Assembly: GCA_947305005.1 (NCBI GenBank)
Contig: CAMZCM010000003.1
Coordinates: 124,001-188,000 of the forward strand
Direction of reading: 5' to 3'
DNA from: an uncultured Prevotellaceae bacterium
Lineage (GTDB): Bacteria > Bacteroidota > Bacteroidia > Bacteroidales > Bacteroidaceae
DNA: 64,000 bases
The notes under the pieces are model-generated. The model made no database searches, was not told the DNA's origin, and was given only the letters and a program-made list of their open reading frames with translations. This document shows positions 1-7,894 of this stretch, one piece after another. Each line of letters starts with the position of its first letter. The stretch's first letter is position 1. The translations under genes were made by a program, and so were the position numbers.

Positions 1-2
1 AG

Positions 3-341
3 AACATTGGTGATAACGAATGTCTTACCAATATCAAGACCATAAGGTATCAAGAATCAGACAACTATAGGCAGGTGTTGGCATTCATTGAATCTGCACC
101 TTTTCAAGTATGCATAATGGGCCATTCATGTGGCAACTCTGACCGAACATTGCTCAATACGATTTTTGAGCATAGGAACTGCATATCTATTAAGCCTTAT
201 TATTACCAAAAGGAGGGCGGAAAAGACAGCTTTATTGAGACTGTTCAAAACATAAGCCGAAATTTCACAGATATGAAGTTGCTGCGAGATAGAGTTGTAA
301 ATAAAAGATTTTGTGAGACACTAACAGGCGTACTAAAATAA
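3..341 (+). CDS. AbiH-family abortive-infection protein, C-terminal part (5' end outside window)
   Basis: The reading frame is open from the first bases of the window, so the gene starts upstream and only about 112 C-terminal residues are visible. The visible part holds the motif IMGHSCGNSDRTLL, followed by a segment on hydrophobic strands ending SIKPYYY and the tail DRVVNKRFCETL. From memory, this is the C-terminal signature of Bacteroidota AbiH-family proteins (phage abortive infection), where a G-H-S-x-G-x-x-D motif recurs. The GTG at 75 is internal, not a start. The gene is followed by 240 bases of AT-rich spacer and a new promoter, so it is not in an operon with the rhamnose genes. Function in phage exclusion is inferred from the family only. 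Confidence 0.7.
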   Translation, partial: NIGDNECLTNIKTIRYQESDNYRQVLAFIESAPFQVCIMGHSCGNSDRTLLNTIFEHRNCISIKPYYYQKEGGKDSFIETVQNISRNFTDMKLLRDRVVNKRFCETLTGVLK

Positions 342-533
342 TATAGCTGTCATGGAATACTCTACCCATACTCCAGGCTGCTTCTAAGCTTACTCATGAG
401 TATGGCTACAGTATGGCAAAAGCGAGGGAAGGGCGAAGAAAGTGAACAGTGATATGTGCTAACTATTTTGAAAAAAAATTTTCTTTTCAGCTAACATTTC
501 CAGTTTTTCGATACAATCAAATCAGAATAATAG

Positions 534-542
534 TACCTTTGC
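534..542 (+). promoter_or_regulatory. -7 promoter box of the rhamnose operon
   Basis: TACCTTTGC matches the Bacteroidota -7 consensus TAnnTTTG(C), 42 bases before the MFS start codon. No clean -33 TTTG is present; a T-rich run lies at 504-509. Confidence 0.65.
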
Positions 543-583
543 ACGCGAAATAGGAGAAATGCTATACAATTTAATGAGATAAC

Positions 584-1915
584 ATGAGCAAAACATCTTC
601 ACTGAAAAGTACCATTGCGGTCTCGCTGACAAACTACCTGGATGCAGGAGCGATTGTGGCGGGAGCCAGCGGCATCACGCTGTGGCAGAAATACCTTGGC
701 CTAAGCGAGATTCATTTAGGATGGCTGAATGCCATCAGTGCCAACGCCTTGGGCGCAGCTATCGGTGCCATCATCGGCGGCTTCCTGGCCGATAAGTTCG
801 GGCGCAAGTTCATCTTCACCTATAACCTGCTCGTATATATGCTAGGCGTGCTGGTGGTGATGCTCAGCGTGAACTTCCCAATGCTGCTGTGCGGCTTCCT
901 CATCACCGGCATCAGTGTAGGCATCGGCGTTCCGGCTTCATGGACCTATATCTCCGAGAGTTCGGAGGTCGGCAACCGCGGTCGCAACATCTGCATCTCG
1001 CAGATGTCATGGGGCGTAGGTCCTATGATGATTCTGCTATTGGGAATGTTCTTCGCTCCCGGCGGCTATCTCTTCAGTTGGGTGGAAGCCATCGGTCATG
1101 CTGTTGGCGGCGCAGACCTCGCAGGCGATGCCCTCAATGTCTTCTCCTCGCGCGTCGTATTCTTCTCCCTCTTCGTCGTGGCTTTCATCGCATGGCTGCT
1201 GCAGAGGAATCTGGAGGAGAGTAAAGAATTCACAGCAAACAAGGAAAATAAGAACAGCGGGATAGTAGAGAATATTAAATTGCTATTCACCAACAAGATT
1301 GCTGTGCGTACGGCTGTTTTCCTAGCCGCTATCTACTTGACCTGGAACCTCGTAGCCTCCGTGATGGGTTTCTTCTTGCCACACATCTATGAGACGGCAG
1401 GCGGGGTGACCAACGAGCAGGCCAACTGGCTCAGCTGTGTGTTGTGGTTCTGCACGGTAGCCACCACAGCCATCCTCTCGCAGTTCATCGACCGCACCAG
1501 TCATAAGTTCATCTATGTCCTTGGCCTCCTGGTAGCTATCGCCCCGTGGGTGATGGTGGTGACGACGGGTATCGGCAGCAGTGCCTCGCTGTGGGCCTTC
1601 GCCATCCTCTGGGGTATCGAGGGTGGCTTGAGCGTGCAGATCTTCTATGCCCTGTGGGGCAGCGAGCTCTTCCCCGCTAAGTTCCGTGCTGGCGCCCAAG
1701 GTCTGATGTTCTTCGTGGTCCGCGGTCTCTCCGCTGTCTGGGGCCTCATCTTCACCTATATCTACGGTGAGAACGGCGAGGGCTTCACGCTGGCAGCCTA
1801 CTGCATGATTGCCCTCCTCCTCCTCTCCCTCATCATCGGCATCATCGGTGCTCCCAACACACGCGGAAAGTCGTTGGCTCAGATCACCCAGGAGCGCTAT
1901 GGGGAGGAGAATTGA
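584..1915 (+). CDS. MFS sugar transporter of the rhamnose/deoxysugar operon
   Basis: A 443-residue integral membrane protein with about twelve hydrophobic segments. The loop after the second helix carries DKFGRK, the classic major facilitator loop 2-3 motif, and a glycine-rich segment follows (GISVGIGVPASWTY). It is therefore a secondary sugar or metabolite permease of the inner membrane. It is the first gene of a unit with a class II aldolase (55 bases downstream) and rhamnulokinase, so L-rhamnose or a related deoxysugar is the likely substrate; this is inference from context, because it does not look like the RhaT/RhaP-type symporter. The ATG at 584 follows the -7 box by a short leader. Confidence 0.8.
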   Translation: MSKTSSLKSTIAVSLTNYLDAGAIVAGASGITLWQKYLGLSEIHLGWLNAISANALGAAIGAIIGGFLADKFGRKFIFTYNLLVYMLGVLVVMLSVNFPMLLCGFLITGISVGIGVPASWTYISESSEVGNRGRNICISQMSWGVGPMMILLLGMFFAPGGYLFSWVEAIGHAVGGADLAGDALNVFSSRVVFFSLFVVAFIAWLLQRNLEESKEFTANKENKNSGIVENIKLLFTNKIAVRTAVFLAAIYLTWNLVASVMGFFLPHIYETAGGVTNEQANWLSCVLWFCTVATTAILSQFIDRTSHKFIYVLGLLVAIAPWVMVVTTGIGSSASLWAFAILWGIEGGLSVQIFYALWGSELFPAKFRAGAQGLMFFVVRGLSAVWGLIFTYIYGENGEGFTLAAYCMIALLLLSLIIGIIGAPNTRGKSLAQITQERYGEEN

Positions 1916-1941
1916 GAGATGAGAGATTAAAGATTAGAGAT
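1914..1941 (+). repeat. Heptanucleotide tandem array (GAGAGAT type, 4 units)
   Basis: Four consecutive 7-mers: GAGAGAT, GAGAGAT, TAAAGAT, TAGAGAT. The array begins inside the MFS stop codon and fills most of the spacer before rhaD. Confidence 0.75.
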
Positions 1942-1970
1942 TATTCGAAATAACGAAATACAGAAAAAAT

Positions 1971-2783
1971 ATGGAAAGTATTTTAGAGAATCGTACAGCA
2001 CTGAAAAAAGCCGTCATGGATGTGGCCGAAGTGGCCGGTTACCTTTGGCAGAAAGGATGGGCCGAGCGCAACGGCGGCAACATCACCATCAACATTACGG
2101 AACACGTGGATGACGCCATCCGCACACTACCCGCCATCTCACCCGTCTATCAGATTGGCACTACCCTGCCCCACCTCAAGGGTTGCTACTTCTATTGTAA
2201 AGGCACGAATATGCGTATGCGCGATTTGGCTCGTTGGCCGATGGACAACGGCTCTGTCATCCGCATCCTCGACGACTGCGCCAGCTATGTCATCATCGCT
2301 GACAAGCCCGTGAAGCCCACGAGCGAGCTGCCCTCTCATCTCGCTGTGCACAACTACCTGTTGGCCAAGGGTTCTCCCTACCGTGCCAGCCTCCATACGC
2401 ACCCCATTGAGTTGGTGGCGCTGACCCATAACAAGACCTTCATGGAGAAAGATGTCGCCACGAAGGTGCTGTGGTCCATGATTCCTGAGACAAAGGCTTT
2501 CTGTCCGCGCGGTTTGGGTATGGTTCCTTACATGTTACCCTCCAGTGTAGAACTCGCAGATGCCACCATCAAGGCCATCGACGATGACTACGATGTGGTG
2601 ATGTGGGAGAAACACGGTGTCTTTGCCGTCGATACTGACATCATGTCTGCCTTCGATCAGGTTGATGTGCTCAACAAAGCCGCCCTCATCTACATCGCTG
2701 CCAAGAACATGGGCTTCGAGCCCGACGGTATGACAGACGAGCAGATGCAAGAGCTCAGCGACGTCTTTGGACTTCCCAAATAA
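1971..2783 (+). CDS. rhaD: L-rhamnulose-1-phosphate aldolase
   Basis: A 270-residue cytosolic class II (zinc) aldolase that would cleave L-rhamnulose 1-phosphate to dihydroxyacetone phosphate and L-lactaldehyde. Length matches E. coli RhaD (274). The phosphate-binding segment NGGNITI is at 34-40, a conserved Glu in TSEL at about 119 corresponds to the catalytic acid, and zinc ligands appear as HTH at 142-144 and His215 in EKHGVFA. The spacing of these residues is almost the same as in E. coli RhaD. It lies between the permease and rhamnulokinase. No L-rhamnose isomerase gene is visible in the window, so that step must be encoded elsewhere. Confidence 0.92.
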   Translation: MESILENRTALKKAVMDVAEVAGYLWQKGWAERNGGNITINITEHVDDAIRTLPAISPVYQIGTTLPHLKGCYFYCKGTNMRMRDLARWPMDNGSVIRILDDCASYVIIADKPVKPTSELPSHLAVHNYLLAKGSPYRASLHTHPIELVALTHNKTFMEKDVATKVLWSMIPETKAFCPRGLGMVPYMLPSSVELADATIKAIDDDYDVVMWEKHGVFAVDTDIMSAFDQVDVLNKAALIYIAAKNMGFEPDGMTDEQMQELSDVFGLPK

Positions 2784-2811
2784 TCCTTAATCCTTAATCC
2801 TTAATCTTTAA
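2784..2811 (+). repeat. Heptanucleotide tandem array (TCCTTAA type, 4 units)
   Basis: TCCTTAA occurs three times and TCTTTAA once, starting directly after the rhaD stop codon and filling the spacer to rhaB. Confidence 0.8.
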
Positions 2812-2820
2812 TCCAAAATA

Positions 2821-4251
2821 ATGCTCCATTATCTCGCCGTTGACCTCGGTGCCACTAGCGGTCGCACCGTCCTTGCCTCTTTCGACGGTCAGCGCATTGA
2901 TATGCGCGAGTTCACTCGTTTTGAAAATCCGCAGCTACCGTTGGGCGGACACATCTACTGGGACTTGCCCCATCTGTACAACGAAATCATCAAAGCCCTG
3001 CGTCAGGTGAAAGCCGAGGGCATCGCCATTGAGAGCATCGGCATCGACACCTGGGGCTGTGACTTTGCTTTCTTTGACAAGAACGGACAGCTGCTAGGCT
3101 TGCCGCATTGCTATCGCGACCCGCACACCGATGGTGCCATGGAGCGTTACTTTACCGACCGTCTGCCGCAGGCGGAAGTCTATGAGCGCACGGGTATTCA
3201 GTTCATGCCTTTCAACTCGCTCTTCCAGCTCGACACTCTGCGCCGCGAAGGCAACGTAGCACTTGCGAACGCCGATAAGATCCTGTTTATCCCTGATGCG
3301 CTCATCTTCATGCTCACGGGCGAAGCCGTCTGCGAATACACGGTGGCCTCCACCTCCCAGATGCTCAATCCCCGCACGGGCGACCTCGACCCGGAACTGC
3401 TGAAGACACTGGGTCTCACACGTGAGCGTTTCGGTCGTCTCGTGCAACCCGGCGAACAGGTGGGCGTGCTCACTCCTCAGGTGCAGGAAGCAACGGGTCT
3501 CGGCGCTATCCCCATCATAGCTGTAGGTTCTCACGACACCGCCTCAGCCGTCGCCGCCGTGCCGGCTGAGGATGCTCATTTCGCCTACCTCTCGTGCGGC
3601 ACATGGAGCCTGCTAGGTGTTGAAAGCCCCACACCTATTATTAATAAGGACAGTTTCGCCGAGAACTTCACCAACGAAGGTGGTCTCGATCACACCATCC
3701 GCTTCCTCAAGAACATCACCGGCCTCTGGATCTTTGAGCAGTGCCGGAAAGAGTTTAAAGTTGATAGTTTAAAGTTTAAAGATGTTCCGGCGGATGTCAA
3801 CGAGCTCAACGCCCTCTCTCTGACCTCCACCTGCCAGAGCCTCATTAACCCTGATGATCCGCGTTTCGCGCATCCTGTCTCCATGACTGCCGCCATCTGC
3901 GACTATCTCACCGAGACGGGTCAGCCGCTGCCGGCATCGCCCGCTGACTATGTCCGCGTCATCTTCCGCTCCTTAGCAGCTCGTTATAAGGAGGTCATCG
4001 AGATCCTGCGCCGTCTCACCGATGTTGACATCCAACGTCTGCACGTCATCGGTGGCGGTTCCCGCAATAAATACTTAATGCAGTTCACTGCCGATGCCCT
4101 CGGGATGCCCGTCATTGCCGGTCCACAAGAAGGCACCGCACTCGGCAATGCTCTCGTACAGGTTCGCGCAGCCGGTCTTGTCGGCACCCTAGCTGAGATG
4201 CGCGCAATTATTGGCAAAAGCATAGAACTGAAAACATATCTGCCTCAATGA
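2821..4251 (+). CDS. rhaB: Rhamnulokinase
   Basis: A 476-residue FGGY-type sugar kinase that phosphorylates L-rhamnulose with ATP. The N-terminal phosphate motif DLGATSGRT, the substrate-side motif DTWGCDF near residue 80 and YRDPHT fit rhamnulokinase better than xylulo- or glycerol kinases. The C-terminal half has SHDTASAVAAVP and the nucleotide motif GGGSRNKYL, then AGPQEGTALGNA. Near residues 311-320 the chain contains EFKVDSLKFK, encoded by a tandem heptanucleotide array that resembles the spacer repeats of this genome, at a point where related kinases have a variable loop. The stop codon overlaps the next start (ATGA at 4248-4251), which suggests translational coupling with the Nudix gene. 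Confidence 0.92.
   Translation: MLHYLAVDLGATSGRTVLASFDGQRIDMREFTRFENPQLPLGGHIYWDLPHLYNEIIKALRQVKAEGIAIESIGIDTWGCDFAFFDKNGQLLGLPHCYRDPHTDGAMERYFTDRLPQAEVYERTGIQFMPFNSLFQLDTLRREGNVALANADKILFIPDALIFMLTGEAVCEYTVASTSQMLNPRTGDLDPELLKTLGLTRERFGRLVQPGEQVGVLTPQVQEATGLGAIPIIAVGSHDTASAVAAVPAEDAHFAYLSCGTWSLLGVESPTPIINKDSFAENFTNEGGLDHTIRFLKNITGLWIFEQCRKEFKVDSLKFKDVPADVNELNALSLTSTCQSLINPDDPRFAHPVSMTAAICDYLTETGQPLPASPADYVRVIFRSLAARYKEVIEILRRLTDVDIQRLHVIGGGSRNKYLMQFTADALGMPVIAGPQEGTALGNALVQVRAAGLVGTLAEMRAIIGKSIELKTYLPQ
3752..3779 (+). repeat. In-frame heptanucleotide array inside rhaB
   Basis: Units AGTTTAA, AGTTGAT, AGTTTAA, AGTTTAA. All are translated in frame within the kinase. Confidence 0.8.
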
Positions 4252-4787
4252 AGAATATGGATTGGAAAACGCTGAAGAGCGAGTACCTCTTCAAGCGTCC
4301 TTGGCTCACAGCCCGTCGCGACACCTGTCAGCTGCCCGACGGCCGTATCAATGATGAATATTATGTGCTGGAATACCCCACTTGGGTTCACGTGCTGGCT
4401 CTCACTAAGGAAGGTGATATGGTCATTATCCGTCAGTACCGTCACGGACTCGGTCGAACCTGCTTTGAGATTGTCGCCGGCTGTGTCGAGGAAGGTGAAG
4501 ATCCGCTGGTAGCCGCCCAGCGCGAGCTCCTCGAGGAGACCGGGTACTCGGGCGGCGAATGGCGCGAAGTGATGCAGTTCACCTGCAACGCCAGCGCCAT
4601 GAACAACATCACCCATAGCTACCTCGCTGTGGGTGTGGAGAAAACCGCCGACCAACATCTCGATCCATCCGAGGACATTGAGATCTACACCTTCTCACAA
4701 GAGAAAGTCAAGGAGATGCTCCGTAATGGCGAATTCATGCAAGCCTCCATGCTCGCTGCCCTCTACAAATTCTTCTCGGGCATGTAA
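4248..4787 (+). CDS. Nudix hydrolase (ADP-ribose pyrophosphatase-like)
   Basis: A 179-residue cytosolic protein with a complete Nudix box: G78, five residues, E84, seven residues, then R92-E93 and E96-E97-T-G-Y. The metal-binding REx2EE core is intact. The region before the box (VIIRQYRHGLG) is typical of ADP-ribose or ADP-sugar pyrophosphatases, which hydrolyse nucleotide diphosphate sugars. It overlaps rhaB by four bases and ends the operon. The substrate is not determined by the sequence; a role in clearing sugar nucleotides or ADP-ribose is family knowledge. Confidence 0.88.
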   Translation: MKNMDWKTLKSEYLFKRPWLTARRDTCQLPDGRINDEYYVLEYPTWVHVLALTKEGDMVIIRQYRHGLGRTCFEIVAGCVEEGEDPLVAAQRELLEETGYSGGEWREVMQFTCNASAMNNITHSYLAVGVEKTADQHLDPSEDIEIYTFSQEKVKEMLRNGEFMQASMLAALYKFFSGM

Positions 4788-4890
4788 ACTCTTAGATTTA
4801 AGGTTTAAAAGGGATTTTGTCTTAGGGTACATCGTACATTTGCTCATCGTCTCTTTCGTTTAGTTTCGGAAGTAGGCCTTAAGTGAATTT

Positions 4891-4933
4891 TTGCAACTAT
4901 TAATACCCGCAATGCGCGTATTAATAGTTGCAA
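4891..4933 (+). terminator. Rho-independent terminator of the rhamnose operon
   Basis: A perfect 16-bp stem (TTGCAACTATTAATAC paired with its complement at 4918-4933) with an 11-base loop, followed by TTTTTATT. Confidence 0.85.
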
Positions 4934-5096
4934 TTTTTATTATAAATGAATATAGGTATGACATCTAGGAGAAGCAACAAAATAGGGATGTATTATTTTG
5001 AGAACCTGAATACATCAAGATACACGAAGCTGTTAATTAATGTTATTGTTTAGATTTTTATTAGTACTATGTATTGCAAGGTACTTAGATTTAGCA

Positions 5097-5105
5097 TACA
5101 TTTGC
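5097..5105 (+). promoter_or_regulatory. -7 promoter box upstream of padR
   Basis: TACATTTGC fits TAnnTTTGC. It would give a leader of about 115 bases that includes the inverted repeat at 5181-5197. Confidence 0.5.
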
Positions 5106-5180
5106 CGCAGCTTAAGCAAATGTTCTCATCAGGAGTGGAATTCCGAATGTGCGAGAATAGCGAACAACTTATTAATTATC

Positions 5181-5197
5181 AACGATATCCTATCGTT
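5181..5197. promoter_or_regulatory. Candidate PadR operator (inverted repeat)
   Basis: AACGATA-TCC-TATCGTT is a perfect 7-bp inverted repeat, flanked by further AT-rich symmetry (TAATTA on both sides). It is 30 bases before the likely padR start and just before a weak box TATAATTGC at 5211-5219. Autorepression is inferred from position. Confidence 0.45.
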
Positions 5198-5227
5198 AAT
5201 TATGTAACTGTATAATTGCAAAATCCT

Positions 5228-5554
5228 ATGATGGACGTTAACAATGCCAAATCGCAGATGCGTAAAGGGATGCTCGAATACTGCATTCTGTTGCTGCTTA
5301 AGCGGCAACCTGCTTACGCCTCGGACATCATCCAGCAATTAAAAGAAGCTGAATTGTTGGTCGTCGAGGGTACGCTTTACCCCCTACTGACGCGACTAAA
5401 GAAGGACGGATTGCTCGCCTACGAATGGCAAGAGAGCACGCAAGGCCCTCCTCGCAAGTACTATCGTCTCACCGAAGATGGCCAACAGTTCCTCATGGAG
5501 CTTGACCTGGCATGGGGAGAAATCTCAAACACTGTTAATTACTTAAAGAAATAA
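5228..5554 (+). CDS. PadR-family transcriptional regulator
   Basis: About 108 residues forming a winged helix-turn-helix of the short PadR type: the N-terminal helix (MRKGMLEYCILLLL), the recognition region VVEGTLYPLLTRLKKDGLL and the wing GPPRKYYRLTEDG. The frame is open to a TTG at 5216, but ATG at 5228 (or 5231) is the likely start. It precedes two PspC-domain genes by 10 bases, a gene order common in Bacteroidota, so it probably represses this envelope-stress operon. Confidence 0.9.
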   Translation: MMDVNNAKSQMRKGMLEYCILLLLKRQPAYASDIIQQLKEAELLVVEGTLYPLLTRLKKDGLLAYEWQESTQGPPRKYYRLTEDGQQFLMELDLAWGEISNTVNYLKK

Positions 5555-5564
5555 AAGAAGAACT

Positions 5565-6344
5565 ATGAAAAAGAACATTACCATCAACCTTTACGGAACT
5601 TTGTACAATATAGACGAAGATGCCTACAACCTCCTGGAAAGCTATCTGCAAAGTATGCAACGCTACTATAGCCGTCAGGATGGCGGCGAAGAGGTTGCCG
5701 ACGATATTGAACACCGAGTAGCCGAGCTTTTATGGCAACGCCGCGAGGAAGGAATGACCGCCATTAATATAAATACAATAAAGGAGATTATCGATACCAT
5801 CGGCAAAACAGAAGATATCGTTGATGACAATGTGAGAAACGAGAGCCGGGAGAATGGTTTCAAAGAGAATCCCAATCAAGCGATGAATGACGCAAACAGG
5901 TTTGCACGTGACGCTTACGACAAAGGGAATAAGCATATCCAGACACACCGCTTCTATCGCTGCGCAGACGATAAGATTCTGGGCGGCGTTTGCTCTGGTC
6001 TGGCGGTCTATTTCAATGCGGGAGATCCCGTGGTGTGGCGACTCTTAGCCATCCTGCTCTTCTTCCTCGGAATAGGCATGGTCCTACCCATCGTCTATTT
6101 GATCATGTGGATTGCTACCCCTGCTGCACTAACAGTTGAAGACCGCCTGCGCCAGCAAGGAAAGGAAATCACACCAGAAAATCTGGCCCAACAAGTGAAA
6201 GAGGAATCGCAGCCGGCCGTAGCCAAAGAAAATCACAATGGCTGCCTCAAGACTATCGTCATCGTCCTTGCTGTCCTTTTTATCATACCTTTCCTCATCT
6301 TCCTGTTCACCATCTGTGGAATCTTTTGGAACGTACTCTTTTAA
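5565..6344 (+). CDS. PspC-domain membrane protein
   Basis: 259 residues. The N-terminal soluble domain (1-90: ITINLYGTLYNIDEDAYNLL, then GGEEVADDIEHRVAELL) recurs in the next gene, so the two are paralogues. Residues about 128-190 form a PspC domain: FYRCADDKILGGVCSGLAVY, then a hydrophobic segment ending LIMWIATPA. A second C-terminal membrane segment follows residue 225. PspC proteins sense or respond to inner-membrane stress. It sits between padR and the second PspC gene (12 bases), probably in one transcript under PadR control. Confidence 0.85.
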   Translation: MKKNITINLYGTLYNIDEDAYNLLESYLQSMQRYYSRQDGGEEVADDIEHRVAELLWQRREEGMTAININTIKEIIDTIGKTEDIVDDNVRNESRENGFKENPNQAMNDANRFARDAYDKGNKHIQTHRFYRCADDKILGGVCSGLAVYFNAGDPVVWRLLAILLFFLGIGMVLPIVYLIMWIATPAALTVEDRLRQQGKEITPENLAQQVKEESQPAVAKENHNGCLKTIVIVLAVLFIIPFLIFLFTICGIFWNVLF

Positions 6345-6356
6345 TCAAATGCCGTC

Positions 6357-7880
6357 ATGAAGAAAAACATTACTATCAACCTTTGCGGACGCCTCTTCGC
6401 CATTGACGAGGATGCCTACGAAATGCTTTACACTTACGAGCAGTCACTCCGTAATTATTTCCGTTCAAGCGAAGGTGGTGAGGAAATAGCCCAAGACATC
6501 GAATCGCGCATCGCCGAGCTCTTTGACGAACTGAAACAGAACGGAACAGAAGCCGTCACAATTGAACAAGTCACAGAGATTATTCACAGAATCGGTCGGC
6601 CGGATGAAATGGAAAGTCTCACCCCCAGCCCCTCTCCAAATGGCGATGGGCATAGTCACGATTCCCGTACAGACGAAGGAGAGACACAGAGCGATACGAC
6701 TGGAACTTCCTCTGCAAAAGCTACAGAAACACCCGCCAAACGCCTCTATCGTGACCCCAATGACAAGAAGGTGATGGGCGTATTATCTGGCTTTGCAGCG
6801 TACTTCGGCGGCGACCCACTGTGGTGGCGTATGGGTTATATTGGCGTGCTGGCTCTATTCTTCTCTAATGGTTCGTTTGATTTACTATGGTTCCTACCTC
6901 GTCATTGGTTCGTTATTAATCTTTTTGGCTGGGGCTTTGCCTTTATCGTTGCATACATCCTGCTCGCTATACTGATGCCTGTAGCCGTGACACCCGAAGA
7001 TCGTTTGCGCATGAAAGGTAAAGAGGTGAATCCACAGAATCTGGCAGAGGAAGTGACCAACAGCAACAAGGCTCCGACTTCTGAGAAGGTAAAAGATGCG
7101 TGCCCATCTGGTCATCGCGGCCCTTCAGGCTGTGCGCCAGCCGTCTTCGGCTGTATCGGCGGATTCTTCACCGCCATTTGGGCTGTCATCTCAGCCCTCT
7201 TCCGATGGTGTATCTACGCCGCAGGTGCATTCATTGCAGTGATTTGCCTGGTGGGTATCTTCATGCTGACGGTGGTAGCCTTCAATCCCATCGATTCTGT
7301 GTTCAGCGATTCCTTCTTTCAATCACCTGAATTTGCCGCTATCCTACCCGAACTGAAAGGTCCATTCTTCGTATTCTTTGCATGTGCGATTCTGGTCATG
7401 GCGATTACGGCTTATGCCATCATCCACAGTCTCTTGAACGAGTTCAAACAGATGCCCTCTATGCCCTATCGCCAGCGCATCGTCTTGCTCATAATCTGGT
7501 TCGGCGGATTGATGGGCGTCGGGGCTGCACTGGCTTCCCGCTGGATGGTATTCATAGATGCAGGCAATCAATACCACAAAAGAGTAGCCGATGAATGGTT
7601 AGCCCGAAGCGAGGCTAATAACTATTCATGCTGCGAAAAGGAAGCAATCGACACCGCTTGTCTACAGCCAATTGTGGCCCAGGTCGTTAAAGAACAGAAA
7701 GCGGACAGTGTGCGACAAGACACACTTCCTGCGAGGAATAGCCGAATAGTGGTTGTTCGCCAAGGTGAAACATTAGGCATGATTGCCAAGCGTAATCATA
7801 CCACAGTACAACGCTTGCGTCAGCTCAATGACATCAAAGGCTATCATCTCCGCGCAGGACAGAGGATAAGAGTAAGATAA
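6357..7880 (+). CDS. PspC-domain membrane protein with C-terminal LysM domain
   Basis: 507 residues. The N-terminal domain duplicates that of the preceding gene (ITINLCGRLFAIDEDAYEML). It is followed by a low-complexity linker (residues about 88-125) that includes LTPSPSPNGDG, encoded by a GC-rich repeat, then the PspC domain (KKVMGVLSGFAAYFGGDPLWWR), several membrane segments in the middle, and a terminal LysM motif (VVRQGETLGMIAKRNHTTVQRL) that would bind peptidoglycan. This architecture links the inner membrane to the wall. Role in envelope stress is inferred from PspC family knowledge and the PadR context. Confidence 0.85.
   Translation: MKKNITINLCGRLFAIDEDAYEMLYTYEQSLRNYFRSSEGGEEIAQDIESRIAELFDELKQNGTEAVTIEQVTEIIHRIGRPDEMESLTPSPSPNGDGHSHDSRTDEGETQSDTTGTSSAKATETPAKRLYRDPNDKKVMGVLSGFAAYFGGDPLWWRMGYIGVLALFFSNGSFDLLWFLPRHWFVINLFGWGFAFIVAYILLAILMPVAVTPEDRLRMKGKEVNPQNLAEEVTNSNKAPTSEKVKDACPSGHRGPSGCAPAVFGCIGGFFTAIWAVISALFRWCIYAAGAFIAVICLVGIFMLTVVAFNPIDSVFSDSFFQSPEFAAILPELKGPFFVFFACAILVMAITAYAIIHSLLNEFKQMPSMPYRQRIVLLIIWFGGLMGVGAALASRWMVFIDAGNQYHKRVADEWLARSEANNYSCCEKEAIDTACLQPIVAQVVKEQKADSVRQDTLPARNSRIVVVRQGETLGMIAKRNHTTVQRLRQLNDIKGYHLRAGQRIRVR
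6618..6650 (+). repeat. GC-rich palindromic-type repeat translated inside the PspC/LysM protein
   Basis: It begins CTCACCCCCAGCCCCTCTCC and is read as LTPSPSPNGDG. I recognise this word as a dispersed repeat type in Bacteroidota. It falls in the linker between domains. Confidence 0.6.
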
Positions 7881-7894
7881 AGAAAAAACAACAT

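Larger units (their letters stand above)
4788..5227. other. 440-base spacer between the rhamnose operon and the PadR operon
   Basis: It contains the operon terminator (4891-4933), a -7 box (5097-5105) and an operator-like inverted repeat (5181-5197). I see no coding sequence in it. Confidence 0.7.
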
